Origin: Thermoleophilia bacterium SCSIO 60948
GTDB lineage: Bacteria > Actinomycetota > Thermoleophilia > Solirubrobacterales > 70-9
Reading direction: 5' to 3'
Length of the DNA stretch: 64,000 bases
Assembly (NCBI GenBank): GCA_021496505.1
Contig: CP053031.1
Location: forward strand, 1,116,001-1,180,000
How positions within the stretch are numbered: position 1 is the stretch's first letter; each line of letters opens with the position of its first letter. Position numbers and translations under genes: made by a program. Of this stretch, positions 40,732 through 48,839 are shown piece by piece. Below the pieces are notes generated by a model, which was not told the origin of the DNA, did no database searches, and saw only the letters and a list, made by a program, of their open reading frames with translations.

Positions 40732-41664
40732 TTGTCTGACCGAGCGCCACAGAACGGCATGGTCGAGCTGCCCGGGGGCGAGTTCCTCATGGGCTCGGAC
40801 CGGCACTATCCCGAGGAGGCCCCGGCCCGGCGGGTCGCGGTCGATCGATTCGAGATCGATGCCCACGCGGTGACGGTCGAGCAGTACGCCGCGTTCGTCG
40901 AGGACACCGGGTACGTGACCGTGGCCGAGCGCCCGCTTGACCCGGCGGACTATCCGGGGGCGGACCCATCGCTGCTCGTTCCCGGCTCGCTGGTCTTCCA
41001 GCGCACCCCGGGCCCGGTCCCGCTCGACGACTACCGGCGCTGGTGGGCATACATGCCGGGCGCGAGCTGGCGATCGCCGGAGGGCGAGGGGACGAGCGTC
41101 GCCGGCCGCGAGCGCCATCCCGTGACGCAGGTCGCCCACGAGGACGCCGCCGCCTACGCGGAGTGGGCGGGCAAGTCGCTGCCGTCCGAGGCCGAGTGGG
41201 AGTACGCGTGCCGCGGTGGGATCGAGGGCGCCGCCTACGCCTGGGGCGAGGACGAGAAGCCCGGCGGCCAGCTGATGGCGAACACCTGGCAGGGCGACTT
41301 CCCGTGGCGAAACGCGCGTGCGAAGGGCTACGCCGGGACCTCGCCCGTCGCGACCTTCCCGCCGAACCCGTTCGGTCTCTACGACGTGACCGGGAACACC
41401 TGGGAGTGGACCGACGACTTCTTCTCGCTTCCGGAGGATGCGACCGAGAGTCCGTGCTGCGTCCCGCGCAACCCACGCGTCGAGTCGGCCGAGGGGAGCT
41501 ACGAGCGCGGTCGCCCGGGCGAGACGATCCCGCGGCGCGTCATCAAGGGGGGGTCGCACCTGTGCTCTCCCCAGTACTGCCTGCGCTTCCGTCCCGCGGC
41601 GCGTCAGGGCGAGCAGATCGACAGCGCGACGACTCACATCGGCTTCCGCTGCCTGCGGCGCTGA
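40732..41664 (+). CDS. Formylglycine-generating enzyme (sulfatase activator)
   Basis: The 310-residue enzyme oxidises the active-site cysteine of type I sulfatases to formylglycine. The copper-binding cysteine pair is present: Cys278 and Cys283 in GGSHLCSPQYCLRFRPAAR, matching the human and Streptomyces enzymes. VELPGGEFLMGSD, SLPSEAEWEYACRGG and GNTWEWTDDFF are fold markers. It starts at TTG with a Shine-Dalgarno. The sulfatase it would activate is the next gene. Confidence 0.93.
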   Translation: MSDRAPQNGMVELPGGEFLMGSDRHYPEEAPARRVAVDRFEIDAHAVTVEQYAAFVEDTGYVTVAERPLDPADYPGADPSLLVPGSLVFQRTPGPVPLDDYRRWWAYMPGASWRSPEGEGTSVAGRERHPVTQVAHEDAAAYAEWAGKSLPSEAEWEYACRGGIEGAAYAWGEDEKPGGQLMANTWQGDFPWRNARAKGYAGTSPVATFPPNPFGLYDVTGNTWEWTDDFFSLPEDATESPCCVPRNPRVESAEGSYERGRPGETIPRRVIKGGSHLCSPQYCLRFRPAARQGEQIDSATTHIGFRCLRR

Positions 41665-41680
41665 GTGCCCGCGATCGTCA

Positions 41681-41705
41681 TTAGTTGACCGACTCAGTCA
41701 ACTAA
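41681..41705. promoter_or_regulatory. 25-bp palindromic operator upstream of the sulfatase gene
   Basis: TTAGTTGAC and GTCAACTAA are perfect 9-base arms around CGACTCA; including the inner bases the two 12-base arms match at 11 positions around a central C. It lies just upstream of TACTCT, where a repressor would block RNA polymerase. Shape and size resemble TetR-family sites. No regulator gene is adjacent. Confidence 0.7.
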
Positions 41706-41709
41706 TCGC

Positions 41710-41715
41710 TACTCT
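41710..41715 (+). promoter_or_regulatory. -10 box TACTCT of the sulfatase gene
   Basis: TACTCT ends 9 bases before ATG 41725 and begins 4 bases after the palindrome. Confidence 0.5.
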
Positions 41716-41724
41716 CGCCCGCTG

Positions 41725-43068
41725 ATGCCCGAGCGCCCGAACGTCCTCTACCTGCACTCCCACGACACGGGGCGCTACGTCCAGCCCTACGGCTACGGCG
41801 TCCCGACGCCGAACATCCAGCTGCTGGCCGACCAGGGGGTGCTGTTCCGCCAGGCGTTCTGCGCCGGGCCGACCTGCTCGGCCTCCCGTTCGGCGCTGCT
41901 GACCGGCCAGTATCCGCACCAGAACGGGATGAACGGTCTCGCGCACCGCGGCTGGGCGCTCGACGACCCTTCCAGACACATCGTCCATCCGCTGCGCGAC
42001 GCGGGCTACCGGTCGGTCCTGATCGGCGAGCAGCACGTCTCCGAGGACCCTGGGATCCTCGGCTACGACGAGGTCCTCGACGTCGATTCGACCCGCGCCG
42101 AGGACGTCGCCCCGCTCGCCATCGACGCGCTGGCCGAGGCCGCGGACGCGGACTCGCCGTTCTTCATGTCGGTCGGGTTCTTCGAGACCCACCGCCAGTT
42201 CACCGTCCCGACATCGGTCCGCGACACGCTCTACTCGCTGCCGCCGCCCAACATCCCCGACACGCCGCAGACCCGCGAGGACATGGCCGCGTTCAAGGCC
42301 TCGGCGCGCGAGCTCGACCAGGGCGTCGGCGCCGTGTTGAACGGACTCGCGAGAGCGGGACTCGCCGAGTCGACGCTCGTGATCTGCACCACCGACCACG
42401 GCCTGCCCTTCCCGGGGGCCAAGGCGACGCTGTTCGATCGCGGCACCGGGGTGCTGATGATCCTGCGCGGGCCCGGAGGCTTCGACGGCGGCCGCGTGAT
42501 CGACCCGATGGTCAGCCACCTCGATCTCTATCCGACGATCTGCGAGCTCGCCGGGGCCGTGCCACGTCACCGGCTCGAGGGCGCCTCGCTGCTGCCGCTC
42601 GTCGCCGACGAGGTCCCCGAGCTGCACCGGGAGATCTACGCCGAGATGACCTACCACGCCGCCTACCAGCCGCAACGCTCCGTCCGCACGAATCGATGGA
42701 AATACATCCGTCGTTTCGGGGCATACGACAAGCCCGTGCTCGCGAATTGCGACGACTCCGCCTCGAAGCAGGTCCTGATCGACGCCGGCTGGGGAACGCG
42801 CCCGGTCGCCGAGGAGCGCCTCTACGACCTGATCAGCGACCCGAGCGAGTCGAACAACCTCGTCGCCAACCCGGCCTGCGCGCGTGAGCTCGGGCTGCTG
42901 CGCGCGAAACTCGAGGCCTGGATGCGCGAGACGCGCGATCCATTGCTCGACGGGCCGATCGCGCCGCCGCCCGGCGCGCTGTTCAACCTGCCCGAACAGC
43001 GTTCGGCGGAGGAGCCGCCGAGCGTCGCCGGCGCGCACCCGTTCGACACGGTCCCGGTGGGGCGATGA
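41725..43068 (+). CDS. Type I sulfatase, sulfamidase-like
   Basis: The 447-residue hydrolase removes sulfate from an ester or amide. Cys51 in CSASR is the residue converted to formylglycine by the enzyme encoded upstream, with the following SALLTGQYPHQNGM typical. TTDHGLPFPGAKATLFDRG resembles N-sulfoglucosamine sulfohydrolase-type sulfatases. The metal-binding start reads HSHDTGRY instead of the usual DDLG. No signal peptide is seen, so it probably acts in the cytoplasm. It overlaps a sulfotransferase gene by 4 bases. Confidence 0.92.
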   Translation: MPERPNVLYLHSHDTGRYVQPYGYGVPTPNIQLLADQGVLFRQAFCAGPTCSASRSALLTGQYPHQNGMNGLAHRGWALDDPSRHIVHPLRDAGYRSVLIGEQHVSEDPGILGYDEVLDVDSTRAEDVAPLAIDALAEAADADSPFFMSVGFFETHRQFTVPTSVRDTLYSLPPPNIPDTPQTREDMAAFKASARELDQGVGAVLNGLARAGLAESTLVICTTDHGLPFPGAKATLFDRGTGVLMILRGPGGFDGGRVIDPMVSHLDLYPTICELAGAVPRHRLEGASLLPLVADEVPELHREIYAEMTYHAAYQPQRSVRTNRWKYIRRFGAYDKPVLANCDDSASKQVLIDAGWGTRPVAEERLYDLISDPSESNNLVANPACARELGLLRAKLEAWMRETRDPLLDGPIAPPPGALFNLPEQRSAEEPPSVAGAHPFDTVPVGR

Positions 43069-43979
43069 GCCGCGCCGAGCGCTCCTACCTCGTCTGCTCG
43101 ACCCAGCGCAGCGGCTCGACGCTCGTCTGCGAGGCGCTCAAGCAGTCCGGTGTCGCGGGCGTGCCCGAGGAGTACTTCGAAGCGCTGCGCCGGTCGGGTC
43201 GCCGTCGGCGGCCCGAGGAGTACTTCCACGGCGTCGACGATCCGTCGATCCTCGACCACCTCGGCGAGCGCGAGATCGGCGAGACCGAGCAGCAGCGCTC
43301 GCCGCTGTGGAGCCGGGCCGCCTACGACCGCTATCTCGAATGGGCGGTCGAGCAGGGCACCGGGCCGAACGGCGTCTTCGGCGCCAAGCTGATGTGGAAC
43401 TACCTCGGCGACTTCGTCGGACTGCTGCGAAACGTCCCCGCCTACCGCGACCTGCCGCTCAAGGACCTGTTCGGCGAGGTGTTCCCGAACCTGACGTTCG
43501 TCCGCGTCGTCCGCGCGAACAAGATCCGCCAGGCGGTCTCGCTGTGGAAGGCGGTGCAGACGGCGACCTGGTCGCAGAAGAAGTCCGAGCACTCCGCCGA
43601 AGGGCCGCCGTACCGCGACTTCTTGTCGGAGAACCGGCCCCAGCTGCGCTTCCACTACCGCGCGATCGACCACCTGCTCCAGCAGCTCCTGGCCGATGAG
43701 GCGATGTGGGACGCCTTCTTCGAGCACGTCCGGATCAAGCCGATCCTCGTCCTGCACGAGAACTTCGCCGCCGATCCGCAGGCGTCGACCGAGAACATCC
43801 TGCAGCGGCTCGAGATCGAGGTCCCGGAAGGGTTCGTCTTCAAGCCCGAGATGAAGGCGCAGTCCGACGGTCTCAACGACGACTGGGCCCGCCGATATTC
43901 GGAGCTGCGGCTCGGACGCGAGCTCGATCTCGTGCCCGCCGTCCCGGAGGGCGAGCTCAGCCAGGGCTCGTTCGGCTGA
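43065..43979 (+). CDS. Stf0-family sulfotransferase
   Basis: The 304-residue enzyme transfers sulfate from PAPS. STQRSGSTLVCEAL (12-25) is the 5'-phosphosulfate loop and VVRANKIRQAVSLWKA the 3'-phosphate site, both as in Stf0, the mycobacterial trehalose 2-sulfotransferase. The acceptor here is unknown; trehalose or another sugar is a fair guess. It is translationally coupled (ATGA) to a sulfatase, so one transcript makes enzymes that add and remove sulfate. Confidence 0.88.
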   Translation: MSRAERSYLVCSTQRSGSTLVCEALKQSGVAGVPEEYFEALRRSGRRRRPEEYFHGVDDPSILDHLGEREIGETEQQRSPLWSRAAYDRYLEWAVEQGTGPNGVFGAKLMWNYLGDFVGLLRNVPAYRDLPLKDLFGEVFPNLTFVRVVRANKIRQAVSLWKAVQTATWSQKKSEHSAEGPPYRDFLSENRPQLRFHYRAIDHLLQQLLADEAMWDAFFEHVRIKPILVLHENFAADPQASTENILQRLEIEVPEGFVFKPEMKAQSDGLNDDWARRYSELRLGRELDLVPAVPEGELSQGSFG

Positions 43980-44020
43980 GCAGCCACCGTCGCCTCGGGC
44001 GCCCCGCCCGGCCGCCTCGG

Positions 44021-44026
44021 TAGATT
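44021..44026 (+). promoter_or_regulatory. -10 box TAGATT, leaderless start of the helicase gene
   Basis: TAGATT ends 7 bases before TTG 44034, so even a TTG codon appears to be used without a leader. Confidence 0.55.
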
Positions 44027-44033
44027 CGATCGT

Positions 44034-45650
44034 TTGAAGCTTCGTCCCTACCAGCAGGAGGCGATCGACGCCATCGAGCGCGCGCTCGCCCGCGGGATCA
44101 GCCGTTCGCTGATCGCTCTCCCGACCGGGTCGGGCAAGACCGTCGTCTTCTCGCACCTGATCAAGAAGCGGGGAGGGAAGGCGCTGATCCTCGCCCACCG
44201 TGACGAGCTGCTCCAGCAGGCGAAGGACAAGCTGACGACCGTCGCGCCCGAGCTCGCCGGCAGCGTCGGGCTCGTCAAGGGCCGCTCGGACGAGATCGAC
44301 GCGGACATCGTCATCGCCTCGGTTCAGACGCTCGCGCGGCGGCCCCGCCTGGCGCGGCTGCCGCGCCGCTTCGACACGGTGATCGTCGACGAGGCCCACC
44401 ACGCGGCGGCGAACACCTACAGGCGGATCCTCGGCCACGTCGAGCCCTCGCCGCTGGTCGCGGGCTTCACCGCGACGCCTGAGCGCTCGGACAAGCGGCG
44501 GCTGTCCTCGGTCTTCGGCGAGATCGTCTACGCGAAGTCGATCGAGGAGATGATCCGCTCGGGCTATCTCTGCGACCTCCAGGGGATCCGCGTCGGGGTC
44601 GATGTCGACCTCGATCAGGTCAAGCAGAGCCGCGGCGACTTCCAGGCCGACGACCTCGGCCGCGCGCTGTCGGCCTCGGGTACGCCGCGGGAGGTGCTGC
44701 AGGCGTTCAAGGAGCACGCCTCCGAGCGCCGCACGGTGATCTTCTGCCCGACGGTGGCACTCGCCCACGAGATGGCAGACACGTTCCGCGCCGACGGGAT
44801 CGCCGCCGGCTCGGTCGACGGCAAGACCCCGATCGACGAGCGCCGCGCGACGCTCGCGGCGCTCGGGTCCGGCGAGGTCCAGGTCGTGACGAACGTCGGC
44901 GTGCTCACCGAGGGCTTCGACGAGCCCTCGATCTCGTGCGTGATCATGGCCGCGCCGACCCGGTCGCGCGTCAAGTACGTGCAGGTGGTGGGGCGGGGGC
45001 TGCGGCTTTACCCCGGCAAGGACGATTGCCTCGTCCTCGACGTCGCGGGAGTCTCCGACAAGCTCTCGATCCAGAGCCTGCCGACACTGTTCGCCCTCAA
45101 GGCGCCGCCGAAGCCGAAGGAGCGGGTAACCGAGGCGGTCGACCGCGAACGCGCGGAGGACGAGGTCCAGTTCGGCGAGGAGCGCAGGCGCAAGGCGCGC
45201 GAGGACGAGCACCGACAGCGAAACCGCTCGATCTCGTTCTTCACCCGCGACCGGCTCCACTGGCTCCACATCGGCGAGCGCTGGGTGCTGTCGGCCGGGC
45301 AGGACGAACTGCTCGTCCTCGACCAGGAGACGAAGGAGCAGACCTCGTGGCGGGTGCTGCTCGTCGGGCCCGACAAGGCGAGGATCGTCGCTCGCGGGCT
45401 CGACCTCGGCTACGCCCAGGGCGCCGCTGAGGAGGCCGTCCGCGAGCGCGGGATAACCAGCCTCGTCGACCGCGAGGCGCCGTGGCGCGAGGTCAGGGCG
45501 AGCCCGGGCCAGCGGCGCTTCATGCAGAAGCTCGGTGTCGATGCGTCCAACCCGACGCGCGGCGAGGCCGCGGACCTGATCACGACCGCGCTCGCCGAGC
45601 GCCGGCTCGGCCTGATGGACAAGGCGCTCGGGGAGCGCGAGGCGGCCTGA
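44034..45650 (+). CDS. SF2 DNA/RNA helicase (SSL2/RadD-like)
   Basis: The 538-residue ATPase has LRPYQQEAIDAI (Q-like motif), Walker A PTGSGKT, Walker B DEAH, FTATPER (motif III) and QVVGRGLRLYPGK (motif VI). The C-terminal 180 residues carry a charged stretch and no recognised nuclease domain. It resembles RadD and XPB-type repair helicases. The TTG start is placed from TAGATT 7 bases upstream. It converges on the antiporter operon. Confidence 0.88.
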   Translation: MKLRPYQQEAIDAIERALARGISRSLIALPTGSGKTVVFSHLIKKRGGKALILAHRDELLQQAKDKLTTVAPELAGSVGLVKGRSDEIDADIVIASVQTLARRPRLARLPRRFDTVIVDEAHHAAANTYRRILGHVEPSPLVAGFTATPERSDKRRLSSVFGEIVYAKSIEEMIRSGYLCDLQGIRVGVDVDLDQVKQSRGDFQADDLGRALSASGTPREVLQAFKEHASERRTVIFCPTVALAHEMADTFRADGIAAGSVDGKTPIDERRATLAALGSGEVQVVTNVGVLTEGFDEPSISCVIMAAPTRSRVKYVQVVGRGLRLYPGKDDCLVLDVAGVSDKLSIQSLPTLFALKAPPKPKERVTEAVDRERAEDEVQFGEERRRKAREDEHRQRNRSISFFTRDRLHWLHIGERWVLSAGQDELLVLDQETKEQTSWRVLLVGPDKARIVARGLDLGYAQGAAEEAVRERGITSLVDREAPWREVRASPGQRRFMQKLGVDASNPTRGEAADLITTALAERRLGLMDKALGEREAA

Positions 45651-45666
45651 GCGGCGGCGGCCCGCC

Positions 45667-47232
45667 TCAGCGCAGCCGCGATTCCTCGACGTCGAGGTCG
45701 AGCTCGAGCTCGCGCAGCGCCGTTCCCGGCAGGCTGCGCTCCTGGCGAAGCGCGATCAGCCGCTCGCGCTCGGCCTCGAGCAGCCGGCGGCGGACATCGC
45801 GATAGATCTCGGCCGACTCCGCCTCGCTGTCGGCGTCGCCGCCGGCCTCCTCGCGGCGTCTCGCGATCCGCATCTCATACGACTCGCGCGCTCGCGCCAT
45901 GACCTTGTCGGGAACGTCCTCGCCGGACTCGATCTGACGCGCGCGCTCGATCGCGGCCTCGGCGAGTTCGATCCTGGCGGCGGCGACGCGCTCGCGGGTC
46001 TCGTCGTCCTCGCCGAGCCCGAGCCGGCGCAGCACCGTTCCGAGCCCGAGCGCCGGGACGACGAGCGTCAGCAGAACCGAGGTGTAGGCGAGGAACAGGA
46101 TCAGGTCGCGCTCGCCGAACTCCTGGCCGTCGACGGTCAGCGGCACCGAGAGCGCCGCGGCGACCGTGACGACGCCGCGCATCCCGGCGAGCCCGAGGAC
46201 GAGTTTCTCGCGCGCGTCCGGTTCGGGCGAGGCGCCGGATTCGCGGCGGTCGAAGTAGCGGCCGACGCGCGGGGCGGTGAACATCCAGGCGAGCCTGATC
46301 ACGCCGATCGCCACCGCGACCAGCAGCGCCTGGCCGATCAGCTCGAGCGCCGGGTCGGTGAGCTCGAAGACGACCTCGGCGAAGGCGAGGCCGACGAGCA
46401 GGAACAGCGCCGACTCGACGAGGAAGACGACGATGCGCCAGAACGAGTCCGCCTGCAGCCTGGTCTCGGGGGTTCCGAGCTCCGGGGCGCGGGCGCCGAG
46501 GACGAGACCGGCGACGACCGAGGCGAGGATTCCCGACGCCCCGATCAGGTCAGCGGCGAGGAAGCCGCCGTAGGTCGCGACGATCGCGGCCGTGATCTCG
46601 ACCTGGGCCTGGCCGGAGCGCTTGCGCGCCTCGGACGCGAGCCAGCCGAGCGCGCCGCCGATCAGCACGGCGACGACCGCGGTCCACGCGAGCTCGCCGC
46701 CCGCCTCGAGCAGCGAGAACGTCGCCGCCCCGAGCGCGCCGATCGCGATGTTGAGCGACGCCAGCGCGGTCGCATCGTTGACGAGCGACTCGCCCTCGAG
46801 GATCGTCGCGAGGCGGTCGGGGGCGCCGAGCCGGCGGATCACGCTCGTGGCGGCGACGGGGTCGGTCGGGGCGACGGCGGCGCCGAGGACGAAGGCGGCC
46901 GGCCACGACAGCCCGATCACGAAGTGCGCGATCAGCGCGATCCCGCCGAGCGTCGCGCCGACGAGGCCGATCGCGAGGAACCCGATAGCGCGCAGGTGGG
47001 GCCTGACGTCCTGGGCGGCGAACCCGAACGCCGCGCGGTAGAGCAGCGGCGGCAGGAAGAGCAGGAAGACGACGTCGGGCTCGAGGCGGATCTCCGGCAG
47101 ACCCGGGATGAACCCGATCGCGAGTCCCGCGAGCACGAGCACGACGTAGTCGGGCAGGCGGACCACCGCGGCGACCGCCGAGATCGCGGCGACGGCCAGG
47201 AACAGCCCTGCGATCAGCTCGACGCCGTGCAT
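45667..47232 (-). CDS. NhaP-type Na+/H+ antiporter (CPA1)
   Basis: The 521-residue membrane protein has about 12 helices and the CPA1 motifs APTDPVAATSV and EGESLVNDATAL, with the acidic ion-binding residues. A cytoplasmic tail of about 120 residues, rich in Arg and Glu and probably coiled coil, may regulate it. ATG 47232 abuts the upstream lipoprotein stop (TGATG), so the start is well fixed and the long upstream open frame is not used. Exchanges sodium or potassium for protons. Confidence 0.9.
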   Translation of the reverse strand: MHGVELIAGLFLAVAAISAVAAVVRLPDYVVLVLAGLAIGFIPGLPEIRLEPDVVFLLFLPPLLYRAAFGFAAQDVRPHLRAIGFLAIGLVGATLGGIALIAHFVIGLSWPAAFVLGAAVAPTDPVAATSVIRRLGAPDRLATILEGESLVNDATALASLNIAIGALGAATFSLLEAGGELAWTAVVAVLIGGALGWLASEARKRSGQAQVEITAAIVATYGGFLAADLIGASGILASVVAGLVLGARAPELGTPETRLQADSFWRIVVFLVESALFLLVGLAFAEVVFELTDPALELIGQALLVAVAIGVIRLAWMFTAPRVGRYFDRRESGASPEPDAREKLVLGLAGMRGVVTVAAALSVPLTVDGQEFGERDLILFLAYTSVLLTLVVPALGLGTVLRRLGLGEDDETRERVAAARIELAEAAIERARQIESGEDVPDKVMARARESYEMRIARRREEAGGDADSEAESAEIYRDVRRRLLEAERERLIALRQERSLPGTALRELELDLDVEESRLR

Positions 47233-47738
47233 CAGGGCGCGTAGGCGACCGCGACCGCGTCGGCCTCGATCTGGCGTTGGCCATAGGAGCCCTCGAGAAC
47301 CGGGCCAGAGGCCGAGATCGCATCGCCCGGCCCCGGGAGGGGGTCCGGGCGCAGGTCGGTGCGGACGTCGAAGACGGTGACCCCCGGCGCGGTGACCGAG
47401 TCGGGGCTCGTCGTGACGAAGTGCGCGTCGCCGTCGCCGTCCGGATCGACGCGCTCGACGTAGAGGATCCGGCCGCCCGCCTGGACGCATGCGTCGCCGT
47501 CGTCGACGCACGCCGGCGGTTCGGGGATCTGGACCTGGGCCGGCCGCGCCGGCTCGCGAGGCTCGTCTCGCGGGGTCTCCCGCTGCACCTTCTCCGCCGG
47601 CTTCGGGTCCTGCGCCGACGCGCCCGGTGGCGCCGGGTCACCGCCGCAGGAGGCGAACGCCGTCGCGAGCAAGAGCGCCGTCGCCGCGATGATCCCGGCC
47701 GGCGCCGGAGCCGTGCGGCGCCTCAGACCGATTCCCAT
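47232..47738 (-). CDS. Small lipoprotein-like protein with an OB-like C-terminus
   Basis: The 168-residue protein starts at ATG 47738, overlapping the phosphatase gene by 16 bases. A signal ends at Cys31 (TAFASC, an imperfect lipobox), then a Pro/Glu-rich linker and a domain with CVDDGDACVQAGGRILYVERV and VFDVRTDLRPDPLPGPGDAI. The alternating strands recall small OB-fold proteins but I cannot assign a family. It sits between a phosphatase and an antiporter gene in one operon. Confidence 0.6.
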   Translation of the reverse strand: MGIGLRRRTAPAPAGIIAATALLLATAFASCGGDPAPPGASAQDPKPAEKVQRETPRDEPREPARPAQVQIPEPPACVDDGDACVQAGGRILYVERVDPDGDGDAHFVTTSPDSVTAPGVTVFDVRTDLRPDPLPGPGDAISASGPVLEGSYGQRQIEADAVAVAYAP

Positions 47739-48397
47739 GGCCGGCTCATCCACGTGCGGGCCCGCCAGCGGTCGGGCGCCGGGTCCTTGATCGCGTCCTC
47801 GGCGTCGCGGAGCTCGAACTCCGAGAGCGCGCAGTTGAACGACCCGAGCTGCCACATCCGCTCGCCGATCGCGGGCCCGAAGCCGTCGCCGAGCACCGTG
47901 TCGAGCCAGAAGAAGCGCAGGAAGATGCCGTGCGAGACGGCGAAGACGAGTTCGGCGTCCTCGGACTCGAGCCGGCGCTTCGCCGCGCGGACCCGCCTGA
48001 TCATGTCGGCGAAGCTCTCGCCGTCGCCGATCGCGTGCTCGGAGTCGTGCGCGTTGCGCGCCATCCGCGTCGCCCAGCGCTGGGCGATCTGCTCCTCGAC
48101 CGCGAGGTCCGCGTAGTCAGAGGACTCGCTGAGCTCGACGATCGACGGCTCCGTCTCGAATCGGACTGGAGGACCGTCGAGCTCGCCGGCGATCGCCTCC
48201 GCGGTCTCCTGCGCGCGGCGCATCGGGCTCGCGAGCAGCAGGTCCGGGCTGCCGAGCCGCGCGAGCCAGCGACCGGCCTCGCCCGCCTGCGCCCAGCCCC
48301 GTTCGGTCAGCCGGTCGCCCTCGGAGGCCGGCAGCGCGACGACGTCGGTCGCTGCGTTCGAGCGCGACTCGCCATGGCGGATGAAGATCACTCGCAT
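47723..48397 (-). CDS. Histidine phosphatase (phosphoglycerate mutase-like)
   Basis: The 224-residue protein has the phosphohistidine motif FIRHGES (5-11) and the second catalytic His in VSHGIFLRFF. It is longer than SixA and similar to GpmB-like broad phosphatases; there is no sign of true mutase specificity. First or second in an operon with a membrane protein upstream and a lipoprotein and antiporter gene downstream. Confidence 0.87.
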   Translation of the reverse strand: MRVIFIRHGESRSNAATDVVALPASEGDRLTERGWAQAGEAGRWLARLGSPDLLLASPMRRAQETAEAIAGELDGPPVRFETEPSIVELSESSDYADLAVEEQIAQRWATRMARNAHDSEHAIGDGESFADMIRRVRAAKRRLESEDAELVFAVSHGIFLRFFWLDTVLGDGFGPAIGERMWQLGSFNCALSEFELRDAEDAIKDPAPDRWRARTWMSRPWESV

Positions 48398-48410
48398 CGG
48401 TCGAGCGAGG

Positions 48411-48725
48411 TCAGCGGGTCGAGGCCGGATCGCGGCGGCGCCGCGACTGCGAGTAGGCGTCGAGCTCGCGCTCGAAGTCCGGCCACCAGGACGGTTCCGG
48501 CGGAGGCTCGGGCATCGGGCCGGTCCCGCCCTCGCCGGGGGGCGGGGAGGCGGGTCGCAGCAGGCGCTCGAGCGCGACCGCCAGTCCCGCGGTTGCGACC
48601 GCGCAGGCGGTGACGAAGAGACCGATCCGGACCGATCCGACGGCGGCCAGGACGTACGCGGCGAGCGCCGCCTCGAGGGCGGCGAACGCCCCCACTCCGA
48701 AGGCGGTTCGTCGGGCTGGGTCCAT
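48411..48725 (-). CDS. Small two-helix membrane protein of unknown function
   Basis: The 104-residue protein has two hydrophobic segments (about 12-30 and 34-52), a Pro/Gly-rich stretch and a charged C-terminus (SWWPDFERELDAYSQSRRRR). I do not recognise a family. ATG 48725 is supported by TAGCCT 7 bases upstream. It lies 13 bases before the phosphatase gene, so it heads that operon. Confidence 0.65.
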   Translation of the reverse strand: MDPARRTAFGVGAFAALEAALAAYVLAAVGSVRIGLFVTACAVATAGLAVALERLLRPASPPPGEGGTGPMPEPPPEPSWWPDFERELDAYSQSRRRRDPASTR

Positions 48726-48732
48726 GCACTCC

Positions 48733-48738
48733 AGGCTA
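48733..48738 (-). promoter_or_regulatory. -10 box TAGCCT, leaderless start of the operon at 48725
   Basis: TAGCCT ends 7 bases before ATG 48725. Confidence 0.55.
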
Positions 48739-48839
48739 CCCGCGTACGGGCGCGGTGCCATCGCGCCGCGAACCCTGCTTATATGGGCTTTAGGCGATGC
48801 GCCCGGGCCATGGGTGGGCTCGAGGACTGGGAGGTAGTG

